Both the position numbers and the translations under genes were made by a program. A DNA stretch of 64,000 nt from Chryseobacterium geocarposphaerae (GTDB lineage: Bacteria > Bacteroidota > Bacteroidia > Flavobacteriales > Weeksellaceae), in contig NZ_PGFD01000001.1 in assembly GCF_002797535.1 (NCBI RefSeq), positions 868,001 through 932,000 of the forward strand, given 5' to 3'. The notes beneath the pieces were generated by a model. The model worked only from the letters and a program-made list of their open reading frames with translations. It made no database searches and had not been told where the DNA came from. Positions 40,443-50,346 of the stretch are shown piece after piece (within the stretch, counting starts at the first letter, position 1; every line of letters begins with the position of its first letter).

Positions 40443-43235
40443 TTAGTTTTCCAGCTTTTCCTTAATGTATTTCGCTGTATGTGATTTCTTATTTTTTGCC
40501 AAATCTTCCGGGGTTCCCGCAAAAACGACTTCACCACCGTATTTTCCTGCTTCCGGGCCAATATCAATGATGTAATCTGCACATTTAATGATATCCGGCT
40601 GATGCTCAATAACGATTACTGAATGTCCTAAATCAATTAATGCCTGTAAGGATTTTAATAATTTCTGAATATCATGGAAATGAAGCCCTGTAGAAGGTTC
40701 ATCGAAAATAAATAATGTTTTGTCTGTAGTAACTCCTTTTACAAGGAATGAAGCCAACTTTACACGCTGTGCCTCACCACCGGAAAGGGTAGAAGAGCTT
40801 TGTCCCAACTGTAAATACCCTAAACCAACGTCCTGTAAAGGTCTTAATTTAGTAACGATTTTATCTTCATGATTATCTTTGAAAAATTCCAAAGCTTCAT
40901 CAACGGTCATGTGAAGAATATCTGAAATGTTCTTCTCGTCGTATTTCACTTCAAGAATTTCATTCTTAAAACGAGTTCCTTTACAAACCTCACATTCCAG
41001 CTCAATATCTGCCATGAACTGCATGGAAACATTAATGACACCTTCTCCTTTACATTCATCACATCTTCCGCCGTCTACGTTAAACGAAAAATGTTTAGGT
41101 TTATACCCCATCATTTTTGCTACTTTTTGCTTAGCAAACAAATCTCTGATATCATCATACGCTTTCAGGTAGGTTACAGGGTTGGATCTTGAAGATTTCC
41201 CGATAGGGTTCTGATCGATCAGTTCAATATGCTTGATAAGCTTTTTAGGAAATTCCACTGAATCATAATCTCCTTTTTTGCCGCCCATTCCTAACTGGAC
41301 CTGGATATCGTTGGTAAGAATTTCTTTCATTAAGGTAGATTTACCGCTTCCCGAAACTCCCGAAATCACAACAAGACTTTCTAACGGAACATCTACATCA
41401 ATATTTTTAAGGTTATTCTGACGCGCCCCTTTAATATGGATCCATTCTTTGGCTTTTCTACGTTTCGCAGGAACCTCAATTTCCAGTCTGCCCGTCAGAT
41501 ATTTTGAGGTTAAAGTATCTGCATCTTTCAGCTCTTTATAGTCACCGGCGAAAACAAGTTCACCTCCTAAATATCCTGCTTCCGGACCAATATCAATAAT
41601 ATAATCGGCTGCTCTCATCACATCTTCATCGTGTTCTACTACAATTACCGTATTTCCCAAATCACGAAGATTTTGCAATACTTCAATCAGATTCTCCGTA
41701 TCTCTTGAGTGCAGTCCAATTGATGGTTCATCCAGAATATAAATTGATCCTACCAAAGAGCTTCCCAAGCTTGTAGCCAGGTTGATTCTCTGACTTTCTC
41801 CTCCCGAAAGAGTATTGGAGGTTCTGTTCAACGTTAAATATCCTAATCCCACTTTTAATAAGAATTCAAGTCGGGTAGTGATTTCATATAATAGTCTTTT
41901 CGCTACCTCCTGATCGTGATCGGATAGCTTTAAGCCTTTTATTAACGGAAAAAGCTCATCTAAAGGAAGTTCAATCATCGACTGGATATTGTGTCCATCA
42001 ATTTTCACCCAGCTTGTTTCTTCACGTAATCTTAACCCTTCACAAGTCGGGCAAAGTGTTTTACCACGGTACCTGGAAAGCATTACACGATACTGGATTT
42101 TATATAAGTTTTCCTCCAGCATCTGGAAGAAGTTGTTTACTGATGGAAATGTTTTGCTTCCGTCACCTTTCCAAAGATAAGCTCTCTGCTCTTTAGTAAG
42201 CTGATGGTAAGGTTTATGAATAGGAAAGTCTTTCGCTTTTTTTATAAAATCTTTTTTCCATTCGCTCATACTTTCTCCTTTCCAGGAAGCAACGGCATCT
42301 TCAAAAATGGATAATGTCTTATTCGGAATGACTAAATCTTCATCTATCCCGATTACTTTTCCATAACCTTCACAGGTAGGACAGGCTCCGTATGGATTAT
42401 TAAAACTAAAGAAATGGACATTCGGTTCTAAAAATTCGATTCCATCAAGCTCAAACTTATTTGAAAATTCTTTAATTTTTCCGGTCTCAATATTCTTTAG
42501 AGCACAATAGCCTCGACCTTCATAGAATGCCATCTGGATGGAATCTGCTAATCGCTGAAGAAAACTTTCATCTTCTTCGTAAGAAAAACGGTCGATTACG
42601 AGATTGATCTCCATTCCTTTTTCAGGGGTAAAGCCAAAACTTTCCAAATCTTCAATTCCGGCAACATTCCCGTTGATTTCCAGTCTTGTGAATCCAGCCA
42701 GTTTTAAAACATTTAAGTTTTCTCCAAAATTTGCAATGTCATATTCATAGGGAGCCGTTAGTAAAAAAGAAGTATCTTTCTTAGAAGCTTTAATAAAATC
42801 CACTACATCAGAAACCGAATCTTTTTTCACTTCTTCACCGGAAACAGGAGAAAATGTTTTACCGATTCTTGCAAAGAGAAGCTTCATATAATCGTAAATC
42901 TCCGTTGAAGTTCCGACCGTTGAACGGGGGTTTGAAGAAATTACCTTCTGCTGAATGGCAATGGAAGGAGCCAATCCTTTAATGTCATCAACTTTCGGTT
43001 TTTCAAGTTTTCCCAAAAACTGACGTGCATAAGAGCTTAAACTCTCAACATAGCGTCTCTGTCCTTCTGCATAAATGGTATCAAAAGCCAGTGAGGATTT
43101 TCCGCTTCCGGAAACTCCTGTGATGACAATTAATTTATTTTTAGGAATGATTACATCTATGTGTTTCAGATTATTAAGGTGTGCATTCTTAACAAAAATC
43201 TGTTTTTTAATATCTATATCTGTAGTTGAAGCCAT
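40443..43235 (-). CDS. uvrA: Excinuclease ABC subunit A
   Basis: A 930-residue protein, the usual UvrA size, with two ABC modules. Each has a Walker A (G-V-S-G-S-G-K-S), a signature (T-L-S-G-G-E-S/A-Q-R) and a Walker B (I-L/F-D-E-P-S). Zinc modules are seen at C-P-T-C-E-G and C-D-E-C-K-G. It finds DNA lesions with UvrB in nucleotide excision repair. The ATG at 43235 is chosen because a TAATTTTG -7 box lies at 43253-43260 (minus strand). An upstream in-frame start at 43313 would lie within the promoter. Confidence 0.97.
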   Translation of the reverse strand: MASTTDIDIKKQIFVKNAHLNNLKHIDVIIPKNKLIVITGVSGSGKSSLAFDTIYAEGQRRYVESLSSYARQFLGKLEKPKVDDIKGLAPSIAIQQKVISSNPRSTVGTSTEIYDYMKLLFARIGKTFSPVSGEEVKKDSVSDVVDFIKASKKDTSFLLTAPYEYDIANFGENLNVLKLAGFTRLEINGNVAGIEDLESFGFTPEKGMEINLVIDRFSYEEDESFLQRLADSIQMAFYEGRGYCALKNIETGKIKEFSNKFELDGIEFLEPNVHFFSFNNPYGACPTCEGYGKVIGIDEDLVIPNKTLSIFEDAVASWKGESMSEWKKDFIKKAKDFPIHKPYHQLTKEQRAYLWKGDGSKTFPSVNNFFQMLEENLYKIQYRVMLSRYRGKTLCPTCEGLRLREETSWVKIDGHNIQSMIELPLDELFPLIKGLKLSDHDQEVAKRLLYEITTRLEFLLKVGLGYLTLNRTSNTLSGGESQRINLATSLGSSLVGSIYILDEPSIGLHSRDTENLIEVLQNLRDLGNTVIVVEHDEDVMRAADYIIDIGPEAGYLGGELVFAGDYKELKDADTLTSKYLTGRLEIEVPAKRRKAKEWIHIKGARQNNLKNIDVDVPLESLVVISGVSGSGKSTLMKEILTNDIQVQLGMGGKKGDYDSVEFPKKLIKHIELIDQNPIGKSSRSNPVTYLKAYDDIRDLFAKQKVAKMMGYKPKHFSFNVDGGRCDECKGEGVINVSMQFMADIELECEVCKGTRFKNEILEVKYDEKNISDILHMTVDEALEFFKDNHEDKIVTKLRPLQDVGLGYLQLGQSSSTLSGGEAQRVKLASFLVKGVTTDKTLFIFDEPSTGLHFHDIQKLLKSLQALIDLGHSVIVIEHQPDIIKCADYIIDIGPEAGKYGGEVVFAGTPEDLAKNKKSHTAKYIKEKLEN

Positions 43236-43380
43236 AGTAAAATTAAGACTAACAAAATTACGAATTTTTACGGGAATATCGTAACCACAAAGCGGATCTA
43301 TTTTTTGTTTCAATTTTAAGATTTCTATAGCTTAAATAGTTTAATTTTAAATGGTTTTAAAGCCGTATGACAACAATCAT

Positions 43381-43411
43381 TTTGTGGTGTAAGTAAACTC
43401 CGCTACTTTTG
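43381..43411 (+). promoter_or_regulatory. Promoter of the TonB-dependent receptor gene
   Basis: TTTG (43381-43384), 19-base spacer, TACTTTTG (43404-43411): a full match to the Bacteroidota consensus. Transcription would start near 43418, 36 bases before the ATG. Confidence 0.75.
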
Positions 43412-43453
43412 GGAACTTTTAAAAATGACCAAAAACTAAAAGTAAATACCGTT

Positions 43454-45265
43454 ATGATTAAGAAAATAGGCAGTCTTTTCCTTATTGGATCTGTGTTTTT
43501 TGTAAAAGCTCAGGAAAAAACTTCTGATATTGAAACGATTGAAATTCAGGGGAAATTCATTTCTACACCTTATAAATCAGCCAATCAGAATATTACTGTC
43601 ATTACGAAAGAAGAAATTACAAATTCACCCGCAAAAAGCATTGATGAAGTCCTGCAGCAGGTTGCCGGAATGGATATCAGAAGGAGAGGAGCGAATGGAG
43701 TGCAGAGTGATGTTTCTTTTAGAGGAAGCTCTTTTGAACAGGTGCTTCTTCTTATCAACGGGATCCGGATGAATGATTCTCAAACCGGTCACAATTCCCT
43801 GAATATTCCGGTGGATTTGGCAGATGTAGAAAGAATTGAAGTGATCAAGGGACCTGCAGCGAGAAGATTCGGACAGAATGCCTATGCAGGAGCTATTAAT
43901 ATTATTACAAAAATCAATCCCGGCAAAAAAGTAAAGATTAATGCCGAGGCAGGAGATTTTGAAACGTATGGATTAGGACTTAGTGCCCATTCAGGAGGGG
44001 AAAAGTTCTCAAATTCATTAAATATGAGTTCAAATTCTTCTCAGGGATATATGCATAATACAGATTATGATATCAGGAATATTTTTTATCAGAGTCAATT
44101 AAAAATAAAGGACGGAGATATAAGATTACAGGCAGGTTTTTCAGAGAAAAAATTTGGAGCTAATGGGTTTTACTCCTCCGCAGCTGCGACAGAACAGTAT
44201 GAAGAACTTCAGGCTTCTATTATCAGCTTAGCCCACAGACAGAGCTTTGGGAAGTTTAAACTGAATTCTAATGTATATTGGAGAAGAGGGCAGGATATGT
44301 ATCTATTTAACCGTCAGAAACCTGAAATCTATAGAAATATGCACATTGGTAATAATGTAGGTGGGGAAGTAAATTCCAGCTACGATTGGGGATTGGGAAC
44401 AACCGGTATAGGAGTGGAATTAAGAAAAGAATTTTTGGCAAGCAATAATCTGGGAAACAGAGAACGATTTGTATCTCAGGTTTTCTTTGAGCATTATTTC
44501 TCATTCTTCGATAAAAAACTGAATATTTCCCCCGGAATTTCATGGGCCAATTATTCTAATGCCGGCAACTTTTTTTATCCAGGTTTAGACGTAGGATATA
44601 ACTTCAACAGCAATAACAAAATCTACGGAAACATTTCAAAAGTTCATAGAGTTCCGACCTTTACCGATCTGTATTATGTGAGTAAAACAGAGCATGGAAA
44701 TCCTGATCTGAAACCCGAAAATGCCTTGTATGCAGAAATAGGATATCAGTATCAGACAAGAGATATTTTAGCCAAAGTAAGTGGATTTCTAAGGAATTCC
44801 AGCAATTCAATTGACTGGACAAAAATCTCTTTAAATGACCTTATTTGGAATGCTCAGAATGTGGGAGATATGGAAATAAAAGGAATAGAAGTTGAAGTAA
44901 ATCATCAGTTGTTAAAATGGTTGAAATATTCAGCAGGATATACCTATCTTGATAATGATTTTAAACAGCCTAAAGATCTTGTTTCAAGATATACTTTAGA
45001 CAACCTGAAACATCAATTTATCGGAAAACTGGAAACCAAATTCCTGAAAAATTTTACCAATGAGCTTGTTTACAGATACAATGAGAGATTAAACAATAGA
45101 AGCTACAATCTACTGGACGAAAAAATAAGTTTTGCTAAAAAAGACTTTTCCGTGTACGTTTTAATCAATAACATCACCAATACAGAATATACTGAAACTT
45201 TTGGAGTGAAAATGCCAAAAAGATGGTTTCATCTAGGATTTACCTACAACATCAATATTAAGTAA
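43454..45265 (+). CDS. TonB-dependent outer-membrane receptor, BtuB-like
   Basis: A 603-residue protein with a signal peptide (start MIKKIGSLFLIGSVFFVKAQ), a plug domain (I-T-V-I-T-K-E-E-I, V-A-G-M-D-I-R-R-R-G, V-S-F-R-G-S-S-F-E, I-E-V-I-K-G-P-A-A-R-R-F-G-Q-N-A-Y-A-G-A-I-N) and a beta-barrel ending in an aromatic residue-rich strand. Plug and size are like BtuB, but no cobalamin riboswitch is visible upstream and no B12 genes are near. It has its own promoter. The substrate could be a metal chelate, a vitamin or another compound. DUF2490 follows in the same direction. Confidence 0.92.
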   Translation: MIKKIGSLFLIGSVFFVKAQEKTSDIETIEIQGKFISTPYKSANQNITVITKEEITNSPAKSIDEVLQQVAGMDIRRRGANGVQSDVSFRGSSFEQVLLLINGIRMNDSQTGHNSLNIPVDLADVERIEVIKGPAARRFGQNAYAGAINIITKINPGKKVKINAEAGDFETYGLGLSAHSGGEKFSNSLNMSSNSSQGYMHNTDYDIRNIFYQSQLKIKDGDIRLQAGFSEKKFGANGFYSSAAATEQYEELQASIISLAHRQSFGKFKLNSNVYWRRGQDMYLFNRQKPEIYRNMHIGNNVGGEVNSSYDWGLGTTGIGVELRKEFLASNNLGNRERFVSQVFFEHYFSFFDKKLNISPGISWANYSNAGNFFYPGLDVGYNFNSNNKIYGNISKVHRVPTFTDLYYVSKTEHGNPDLKPENALYAEIGYQYQTRDILAKVSGFLRNSSNSIDWTKISLNDLIWNAQNVGDMEIKGIEVEVNHQLLKWLKYSAGYTYLDNDFKQPKDLVSRYTLDNLKHQFIGKLETKFLKNFTNELVYRYNERLNNRSYNLLDEKISFAKKDFSVYVLINNITNTEYTETFGVKMPKRWFHLGFTYNINIK

Positions 45266-45340
45266 ATGTTAATTCATGATGAATTAAAGTTAATATTACG
45301 AAATTGTTAATTCAGTTACATTTGCAAAAATTTTTTCAAG

Positions 45341-46057
45341 ATGAAACTTTTTCTAAGTCTTAGTTTATTTTTAAGTCTTACTTTTATTAAAGCCCAGGAA
45401 CACATTTCCGGATTTGGTGCACTGACATTAACCTACAAGTTTCATCCGAAATTTTTTCTTTATGCAGAAGGTCAGGTGAGAAGTATTAATGAATTCACTT
45501 ACCCTGATTATTACGAAATAAAAGGAGGAGTAGGATATAATCTTACTAAAAATCACAAGCCTTTCATTGGTTTAGGAAGATATGCAACATACACTGATCA
45601 TGCGATCAACAAAGAAGAATTCAGAGTTTGGCTACAGGACGTTATTGACATTAAAAAAGGAATTGTAAAATTTGAAAACCGATTTCGTGCAGAGAAAAGC
45701 TGGTTTTATGAACCCCAGACTGATAAAAGCTCACAAAGAATGCGTTACCGTTACCGTTTGAATGTGAGTGTCCCTTTAAATGCTAAAGAGGTGAAAAAAG
45801 GAACTGTATTTGCCAATGCATATGATGAAGTATTCTTTGTAACACCTATGAAACCTACATTTGCAAGAAACAGGGTTTACGGAGGATTTGGTTACCAGAT
45901 CGACAATAATTTGGGAGTCGCAGCAGGATACCTTTGGCAACGTGAATTTGAAGCAAAAGGAAATAAGAACTTACATTTTCTTTACCTTGCTTTAAATATC
46001 AATATAGACGGCACCAATCACCCTGTAAAAACGTTTGATTATCCCGGAGCAGACTAA
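45341..46057 (+). CDS. DUF2490 outer-membrane protein
   Basis: A 238-residue protein with a signal peptide and a string of amphipathic strands (F-F-L-Y-A-E-G-Q-V-R-S, N-R-F-R-A-E-K-S-W-F-Y, R-M-R-Y-R-Y-R-L-N-V) that fit a small outer-membrane beta-barrel. DUF2490 is widespread in Bacteroidota with no known function. A TACATTTG -7 box (45317-45324) precedes the ATG by 16 bases, so it may be transcribed apart from the TonB receptor. Confidence 0.85.
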   Translation: MKLFLSLSLFLSLTFIKAQEHISGFGALTLTYKFHPKFFLYAEGQVRSINEFTYPDYYEIKGGVGYNLTKNHKPFIGLGRYATYTDHAINKEEFRVWLQDVIDIKKGIVKFENRFRAEKSWFYEPQTDKSSQRMRYRYRLNVSVPLNAKEVKKGTVFANAYDEVFFVTPMKPTFARNRVYGGFGYQIDNNLGVAAGYLWQREFEAKGNKNLHFLYLALNINIDGTNHPVKTFDYPGAD

Positions 46058-46085
46058 TTGTCTAAAATCTTACAATAAAATTATG

Positions 46086-46117
46086 AAGGCATTAAGAAAA
46101 TTACTTCTTAATGCCTT
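46086..46117. terminator. Bidirectional intrinsic terminator
   Basis: Perfect 13-bp stem AAGGCATTAAGAA / TTCTTAATGCCTT with a six-base loop, between DUF2490 and the convergent HD-domain gene. Confidence 0.85.
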
Positions 46118-46150
46118 TATAATTTAAAACTCTACCTTATCCAAAAAAGT

Positions 46151-46597
46151 TTAATACTTGTCAGTAAGATAGCGGTAAGCTTTCAGATATTTATTAAATC
46201 TCTTAATATCTTTGGGAGTAAGCTCTCTGTTCACTCTCCTCAGATCCATATTGTCCCGGAGATCATTCATTTTTACAGCTACAGCCAAAGGAGATCTTTC
46301 GGTTCTTTTAATAAATTCATCGTAATCTTCTTCCGGATCATATTTTGTCAGGCAGCTTATTGCGAAAATTATGTATTCGGGAAAGCCTTCATTCCTTAAA
46401 TAATCCAGACTGAATTCTGATGGATGATCTTCGACAACATCATGCAAAACACCTACTATTTTTTCGTCGGTTGTTTTACCGTATTCCATTACACGCATTA
46501 CGTGAGCTATGTAGGGAGCGTGATATTTATCGGTTTGTCCTTTATGTGCTTTAGTTGCTATTTTAATTGCTTTATGAAGCAGTTCTTCTTTTGTCAT
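46151..46597 (-). CDS. Single-domain HD hydrolase, RelA/SpoT-HD-like
   Basis: A 148-residue protein. H-D pair His52-Asp53 in V-G-V-L-H-D-V-V-E-D, with upstream His in Y-I-A-H-V-M-R-V-M and a late N-D-L-R-D-N region, follow the metal-dependent HD fold that hydrolyses (p)ppGpp in SpoT. Single-domain relatives (Mesh1-like) hydrolyse (p)ppGpp or NADPH. The exact substrate here is a guess. The ATG at 46597 gives the normal fold start. Confidence 0.8.
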   Translation of the reverse strand: MTKEELLHKAIKIATKAHKGQTDKYHAPYIAHVMRVMEYGKTTDEKIVGVLHDVVEDHPSEFSLDYLRNEGFPEYIIFAISCLTKYDPEEDYDEFIKRTERSPLAVAVKMNDLRDNMDLRRVNRELTPKDIKRFNKYLKAYRYLTDKY

Positions 46598-46889
46598 TTC
46601 GATGAAATAGAGTACAAAAATAAAAAATGCTTTAACATGTCGAAACATTTATGTTTAATTTTTTTCTCGGTTTTTCTACAATTTTTATAATGAATTTTTC
46701 AGTTTATATTTAATGTGAAAATTTCAAAATTGCTTATGTAGATTAAAGCAGAAAATATATTCATCTTCCCATAAAATACCAATCGTAATAATTAACAAAT
46801 TCGTAATCTTAAAAACAATTTATTAAATGAAATATGTTAATTTTAGTTTTATATCCAAATTTTAATTATTTTTATATAAAACTTAGCCT
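46598..46889. other. Divergent gap between HD and LuxR genes
   Basis: About 290 AT-rich bases. I see no convincing TAnnTTTG box for the LuxR gene and no clear repeat. A reading frame antisense to the HD gene is not supported. Confidence 0.35.
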
Positions 46890-47660
46890 ATGGAGCCTGT
46901 AAAACATATCCTGAACGATATTTGGGATAAGTATCCGGAAGTTTTATCTAATCAGCATGTGGTAGAAACTATTCCTGAAATAGAGCGAATTATTGCCGAA
47001 CTATTTACTTTAGGGCCGTTTTACTACTATACCTTGCATGTAGAAAATAGTACCCTGAGCAATTTCAGCGAGAGTATTTTACCTATGCACAGCCTGAATA
47101 AATATCCTCAACATTTAAAAGATATTATAGATCTGATCCATCCTGATGATCTTGCTTTTGTAATGGAAGCCGAAGCCTGGACCCTGGAAATGTATAAGGA
47201 AATCGGTTTTGAGCATCAAATGAGTTTAAAATCCGGGTATTGCTTCCGGATGAAAACAAAAGAAAACACCTACGAACTATTTCATCACCAAGCGATTCAT
47301 ACCTTAAAAGACAAAAATGGAAAACTATTGCAGACCATAAACATTCATACGAACATTCAGCATCTTTCCCATGAAAATAATTATGTTGTAACCGTTTCCG
47401 GCATTGGAACAAGACACGATTTTTATCAGAAAACCTTACGTCCTGAATGGTTTGCTTTAAATATAACCGACCGGCTTACCAAAAGAGAACTGGAAGTGTT
47501 TGTTTTATTAATAAAAGGGTACAGCGATAAAGAAATAGCGGAAACCATAGTAATTTCTTATCATACGGTTCGTACCCATCACAAAAATATTCTCAAAAAG
47601 ACCAAAAGCAAAAACAGCAAAGAACTTATTAAAAAAGGCCTAATTCAAGGCTTTCTGTAA
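46890..47660 (+). CDS. LuxR-type (GerE HTH) transcriptional regulator with PAS-like N-terminus
   Basis: A 256-residue protein. The last about 65 residues (L-T-K-R-E-L-E-V-F-V-L-L-I-K-G-Y-S-D-K-E-I-A-E-T) are the LuxR/GerE helix-turn-helix. The N-terminal about 190 residues look like a PAS-type fold (H-P-D-D-L-A-F-V-M near the middle, F-R-M-K-T-K). There is no receiver domain, so it is a one-component regulator with unknown signal. It stands alone on the plus strand. Confidence 0.85.
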   Translation: MEPVKHILNDIWDKYPEVLSNQHVVETIPEIERIIAELFTLGPFYYYTLHVENSTLSNFSESILPMHSLNKYPQHLKDIIDLIHPDDLAFVMEAEAWTLEMYKEIGFEHQMSLKSGYCFRMKTKENTYELFHHQAIHTLKDKNGKLLQTINIHTNIQHLSHENNYVVTVSGIGTRHDFYQKTLRPEWFALNITDRLTKRELEVFVLLIKGYSDKEIAETIVISYHTVRTHHKNILKKTKSKNSKELIKKGLIQGFL

Positions 47661-47687
47661 TCTTTCAGTTTCATTTATAATTGAAAA

Positions 47688-47981
47688 TTATTTCTTTTTT
47701 GAAAGAAGTTTTATTTTTTCAGGCGGTGTAGAATTTAAAATTTTATATTCTGTCGTATCCTTTCTCTTATCCTTCAGACAAGCATATATCTCAGGATTTT
47801 TCGGCTTTAGAACAAGCATTTTATACAAATCTTTTTGTTTGTTTTTTTTCGATGTGTTAAGATCAGCAATCTTTATATCTAAAGTATCTTTCTTCAGTTT
47901 AAGAGAAGGAACTTTTTTCTCAGTATTTTGGGCTGATAACGAAACAGAAATAAATATAATGGGAATCAAAAATAATTTCAT
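47688..47981 (-). CDS. Small secreted lysine-rich protein, unknown
   Basis: A 97-residue protein with a clear signal peptide (start MKLFLIPIIFISVSLSAQ) and a short, basic, hydrophilic mature part (L-K-L-K-K-D-T-L-D). I do not recognise a domain, and it has no lipobox or sorting signal. It is convergent with the LuxR gene at a 27-base gap. A real small exported protein is likely because of the signal peptide. Confidence 0.6.
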   Translation of the reverse strand: MKLFLIPIIFISVSLSAQNTEKKVPSLKLKKDTLDIKIADLNTSKKNKQKDLYKMLVLKPKNPEIYACLKDKRKDTTEYKILNSTPPEKIKLLSKKK

Positions 47982-48094
47982 GAGTTATGTTTTAAATAAG
48001 TTTTTGAATTATATTTTTTATAATTCAGCAGTTTTTATATAAGACAACTCGCACAATCTATTTATTACATTCAAAACTAATTTTTAACAATAGA

Positions 48095-48118
48095 AAACGT
48101 CCCATTTCTGGGACGTTT
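48095..48118 (-). terminator. Intrinsic terminator of the beta-oxidation operon
   Basis: Perfect ten-bp stem AAACGTCCCA / TGGGACGTTT with a four-base loop, after the acyl-CoA dehydrogenase stop codon. Confidence 0.75.
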
Positions 48119-48145
48119 AAGAAATCAAATTTATATATTAAAAGA

Positions 48146-49933
48146 CTAGTAAGCTCCTTTGTCAATATAATGAGCAGCAACTTTTTCTGTTAATGCCACT
48201 ACATTCGGATGATTTGTATATTTCGTGAATCTTCTCAATCCTGAAAGCATCATTCTCTGCTCGTCGCCTTCAGCAAAAGAAATAATTCCTTCTTTTGCCG
48301 CTACGATGATTTTTTCAACTGCTTTGTAAAGGTTCAATTGAGCCATTGCAGCTTCCACAGAATCAGGAGAGAAGTGTTTTTCAGCTCTCAATACGGCAGA
48401 CTCTGCCATGTAGATCTGGTTAAGGATTTCAGAAGCATTCAACAATAAATGTTGCTGTTTTTCAATATCCATCATATATTTTTGAAGAGCAGCTCCTGAA
48501 ACCATTAAGAACACCTTCTTAAGATTGGCAATGATTGCTTTTTCTTCACTCATGAATGCAGAATAATCAGGAACTTCAAATGACGGAATTCCCATAAGTT
48601 CTTTGCTGATGGCCATTGCCGGAGATAATAAGTCTAATTCTCCTTTCATCGCTCTCTTGATCAACATTCCAACTGCTAAAAGTCTGTTGATTTCGTTAGT
48701 TCCTTCATAAATTCTTGAAATTCTTGAGTCTCTCCAAGCCGCTTCCATTGGCGTATCTTCTGAGAATCCCATTCCTCCGTATACCTGAATTCCTTCATCA
48801 GCTGTATGTTGAGCCAAATCTGAAACGAAAACTTTAAGAATTGAACATTCTACTGCAAATTCTTCAACACCTTTTAATTCTGCTGCCTGATGATCAAGTC
48901 CTCCTGCAACCAGTTCTTCGATTTTGTCTTCAATATTTTTTGCTGCTCTGTAAGAACCAGCCTCACTTACGAAAACTCCGGTCGCCATTTCAGCAATTTT
49001 CTTTCTGATCGCTCCGAAAGTCGAGATAGAAACCCCAAACTGTTTTCTCTCGTTTGAATATTGAATAGAGTGGTTTAAAATTCTTCTCTGAGCATCCAGA
49101 CAAGCCGCTGCCAATTTGATACGACCAACGTTCAATGCATTTAAAGCGATTTTAAATCCGTTATTTCTTTCTCCTAAAAGGTTTTCAACAGGGATTTTCA
49201 TATCGTTGAAGAAAACCTGGCGGGTTGAAGAGGCACGAATACCTAGTTTGTGTTCTTCCTCACCAAAAGTCAAGCTTCCAGGATTTTCCAGTTCCGAACG
49301 GTTGATTACAAAACCAGTAATGTTTTTATCATCATCAATTTTTGCAAATAAAGTGAATGTATCTGCAAATCCTGCATTGGAAATCCACATTTTCTGCCCG
49401 TTAATGATATAATGTTTCCCGTCTTCAGACAATTTTGCTCTGGTTTTTCCTGAGTTAGCATCAGAACCTGCATCCGGTTCAGTCAAGCAATACGCTCCGA
49501 ATTTTGTTCCTGTTGCCAGATCCGGAAGATATTTTTGTTTTTGAGCTTCCGTTCCATAAAGAACGATCGGCAAAGTACCGATTCCTGTATGCGCCCCGTA
49601 AGCCGTTGCCAATGACCCTGTAACACCGGAAATATAGTCGCAAGCTAACATCGTTGTCACAAATCCCATTCCAAGACCTCCATAATTTTCAGGAACAGCA
49701 ATTCCTAAAAGCCCCATTTCTCCAAGTTTGCGCATTGTTTCTTCCGTAAATGCATAATCTTTTTTCTCGAAACGTTCTTTCTGAGGTACCACCTCTCTAT
49801 CTATAAATTCTTTCGCCGAATCACGAAGCATTTTTTGCTCTTCAGAAAGTTCTTCCAAAGAGAAGATATCATTAGCCTGAATTTCTTTTATTAAAAACTC
49901 ACCTCCTTTCAGTGTTTTATTAAGTGTAGTCAT
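48146..49933 (-). CDS. Acyl-CoA dehydrogenase
   Basis: A 595-residue protein, larger than the usual 380-400 residue ACADs; the extra about 190 residues at the C-terminus form a helical extension as in very-long-chain ACADs. The FAD and acyl-CoA domains show Y-C-L-T-E-P-D-A-G-S-D (substrate binding), W-I-S-N-A-G, Q-V-Y-G-G-M-G-F-S-E-D-T-P and R-I-Y-E-G-T-N-E-I-N-R. The catalytic glutamate is in the I-Y-E-G-T-N-E-I-N-R region. It oxidises fatty acyl-CoA to trans-2-enoyl-CoA and is the last gene in the fad operon. Confidence 0.93.
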   Translation of the reverse strand: MTTLNKTLKGGEFLIKEIQANDIFSLEELSEEQKMLRDSAKEFIDREVVPQKERFEKKDYAFTEETMRKLGEMGLLGIAVPENYGGLGMGFVTTMLACDYISGVTGSLATAYGAHTGIGTLPIVLYGTEAQKQKYLPDLATGTKFGAYCLTEPDAGSDANSGKTRAKLSEDGKHYIINGQKMWISNAGFADTFTLFAKIDDDKNITGFVINRSELENPGSLTFGEEEHKLGIRASSTRQVFFNDMKIPVENLLGERNNGFKIALNALNVGRIKLAAACLDAQRRILNHSIQYSNERKQFGVSISTFGAIRKKIAEMATGVFVSEAGSYRAAKNIEDKIEELVAGGLDHQAAELKGVEEFAVECSILKVFVSDLAQHTADEGIQVYGGMGFSEDTPMEAAWRDSRISRIYEGTNEINRLLAVGMLIKRAMKGELDLLSPAMAISKELMGIPSFEVPDYSAFMSEEKAIIANLKKVFLMVSGAALQKYMMDIEKQQHLLLNASEILNQIYMAESAVLRAEKHFSPDSVEAAMAQLNLYKAVEKIIVAAKEGIISFAEGDEQRMMLSGLRRFTKYTNHPNVVALTEKVAAHYIDKGAY

Positions 49934-49941
49934 TATTTTAT

Positions 49942-49969
49942 GATTTTAAATTTTAGATTATAAATTTTA
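49942..49969. repeat. Left AT-rich flank of the four-helix-bundle cassette
   Basis: Reads GATTTTAAATT, seven extra bases (TTAGATT), then ATAAATTTTA. The reverse complement of the right flank (50347-50367) reads the same without the seven-base insert. The low complexity of these flanks limits certainty. Confidence 0.5.
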
Positions 49970-49985
49970 AATTATTGATTCCCTG

Positions 49986-50345
49986 TTATAAATTTTTAGA
50001 TGAAGTTTTAATGATTTTAGTCAGAATATTGATGATGCTTTCAATCTCTATTAAATAAGAATCAATTTCGATTTGAACCAAATTTGAAGATTGGTAAAGT
50101 CTTAACCAATATCTAGTCTCTCTTGCTTCTTTGTTTGCAATTGAAAGCTTTGAAATAAAATCCTTTTTTGATTGGGCTGCTATTGCTTCTTCAATATTTG
50201 CTCCAATTGAAGTTCCACATCGAAGAATTTGTTTAGATAAAATAAATTCATTCTGGGCTTTACATTGAGTATAAAACTGAATAATTCTTAATGCAAAATC
50301 GAATGTTTTTAATTGAATCAAATTATCTTCTTTGTAGCTATTCAT
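49986..50345 (-). CDS. Four-helix-bundle protein (S23/IVP family)
   Basis: A 119-residue, all-helical protein of the four-helix-bundle family first known as intervening-sequence protein (IVP) from 23S rRNA genes, related in fold to the Avd factor of diversity-generating retroelements. Signatures: S-K-Q-I-L-R-C-G-T-S-I-G-A-N-I-E-E-A-I-A-A-Q-S and N-K-E-A-R-E-T-R-Y-W-L-R-L. Function is unknown. It lies within the beta-oxidation operon between thiolase and acyl-CoA dehydrogenase genes, and its AT-rich flanks (49942-49969 and 50347-50367) are inverted copies of each other. It looks like a small insertion cassette. Confidence 0.88.
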   Translation of the reverse strand: MNSYKEDNLIQLKTFDFALRIIQFYTQCKAQNEFILSKQILRCGTSIGANIEEAIAAQSKKDFISKLSIANKEARETRYWLRLYQSSNLVQIEIDSYLIEIESIINILTKIIKTSSKNL

Positions 50346-50346
50346 C

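Noticed and set aside
43314-43453. A cobalamin riboswitch ahead of the BtuB-like receptor
   Set aside because: The leader is only about 36 bases after the predicted start site and has no B12-box-like sequence, so no riboswitch is claimed.
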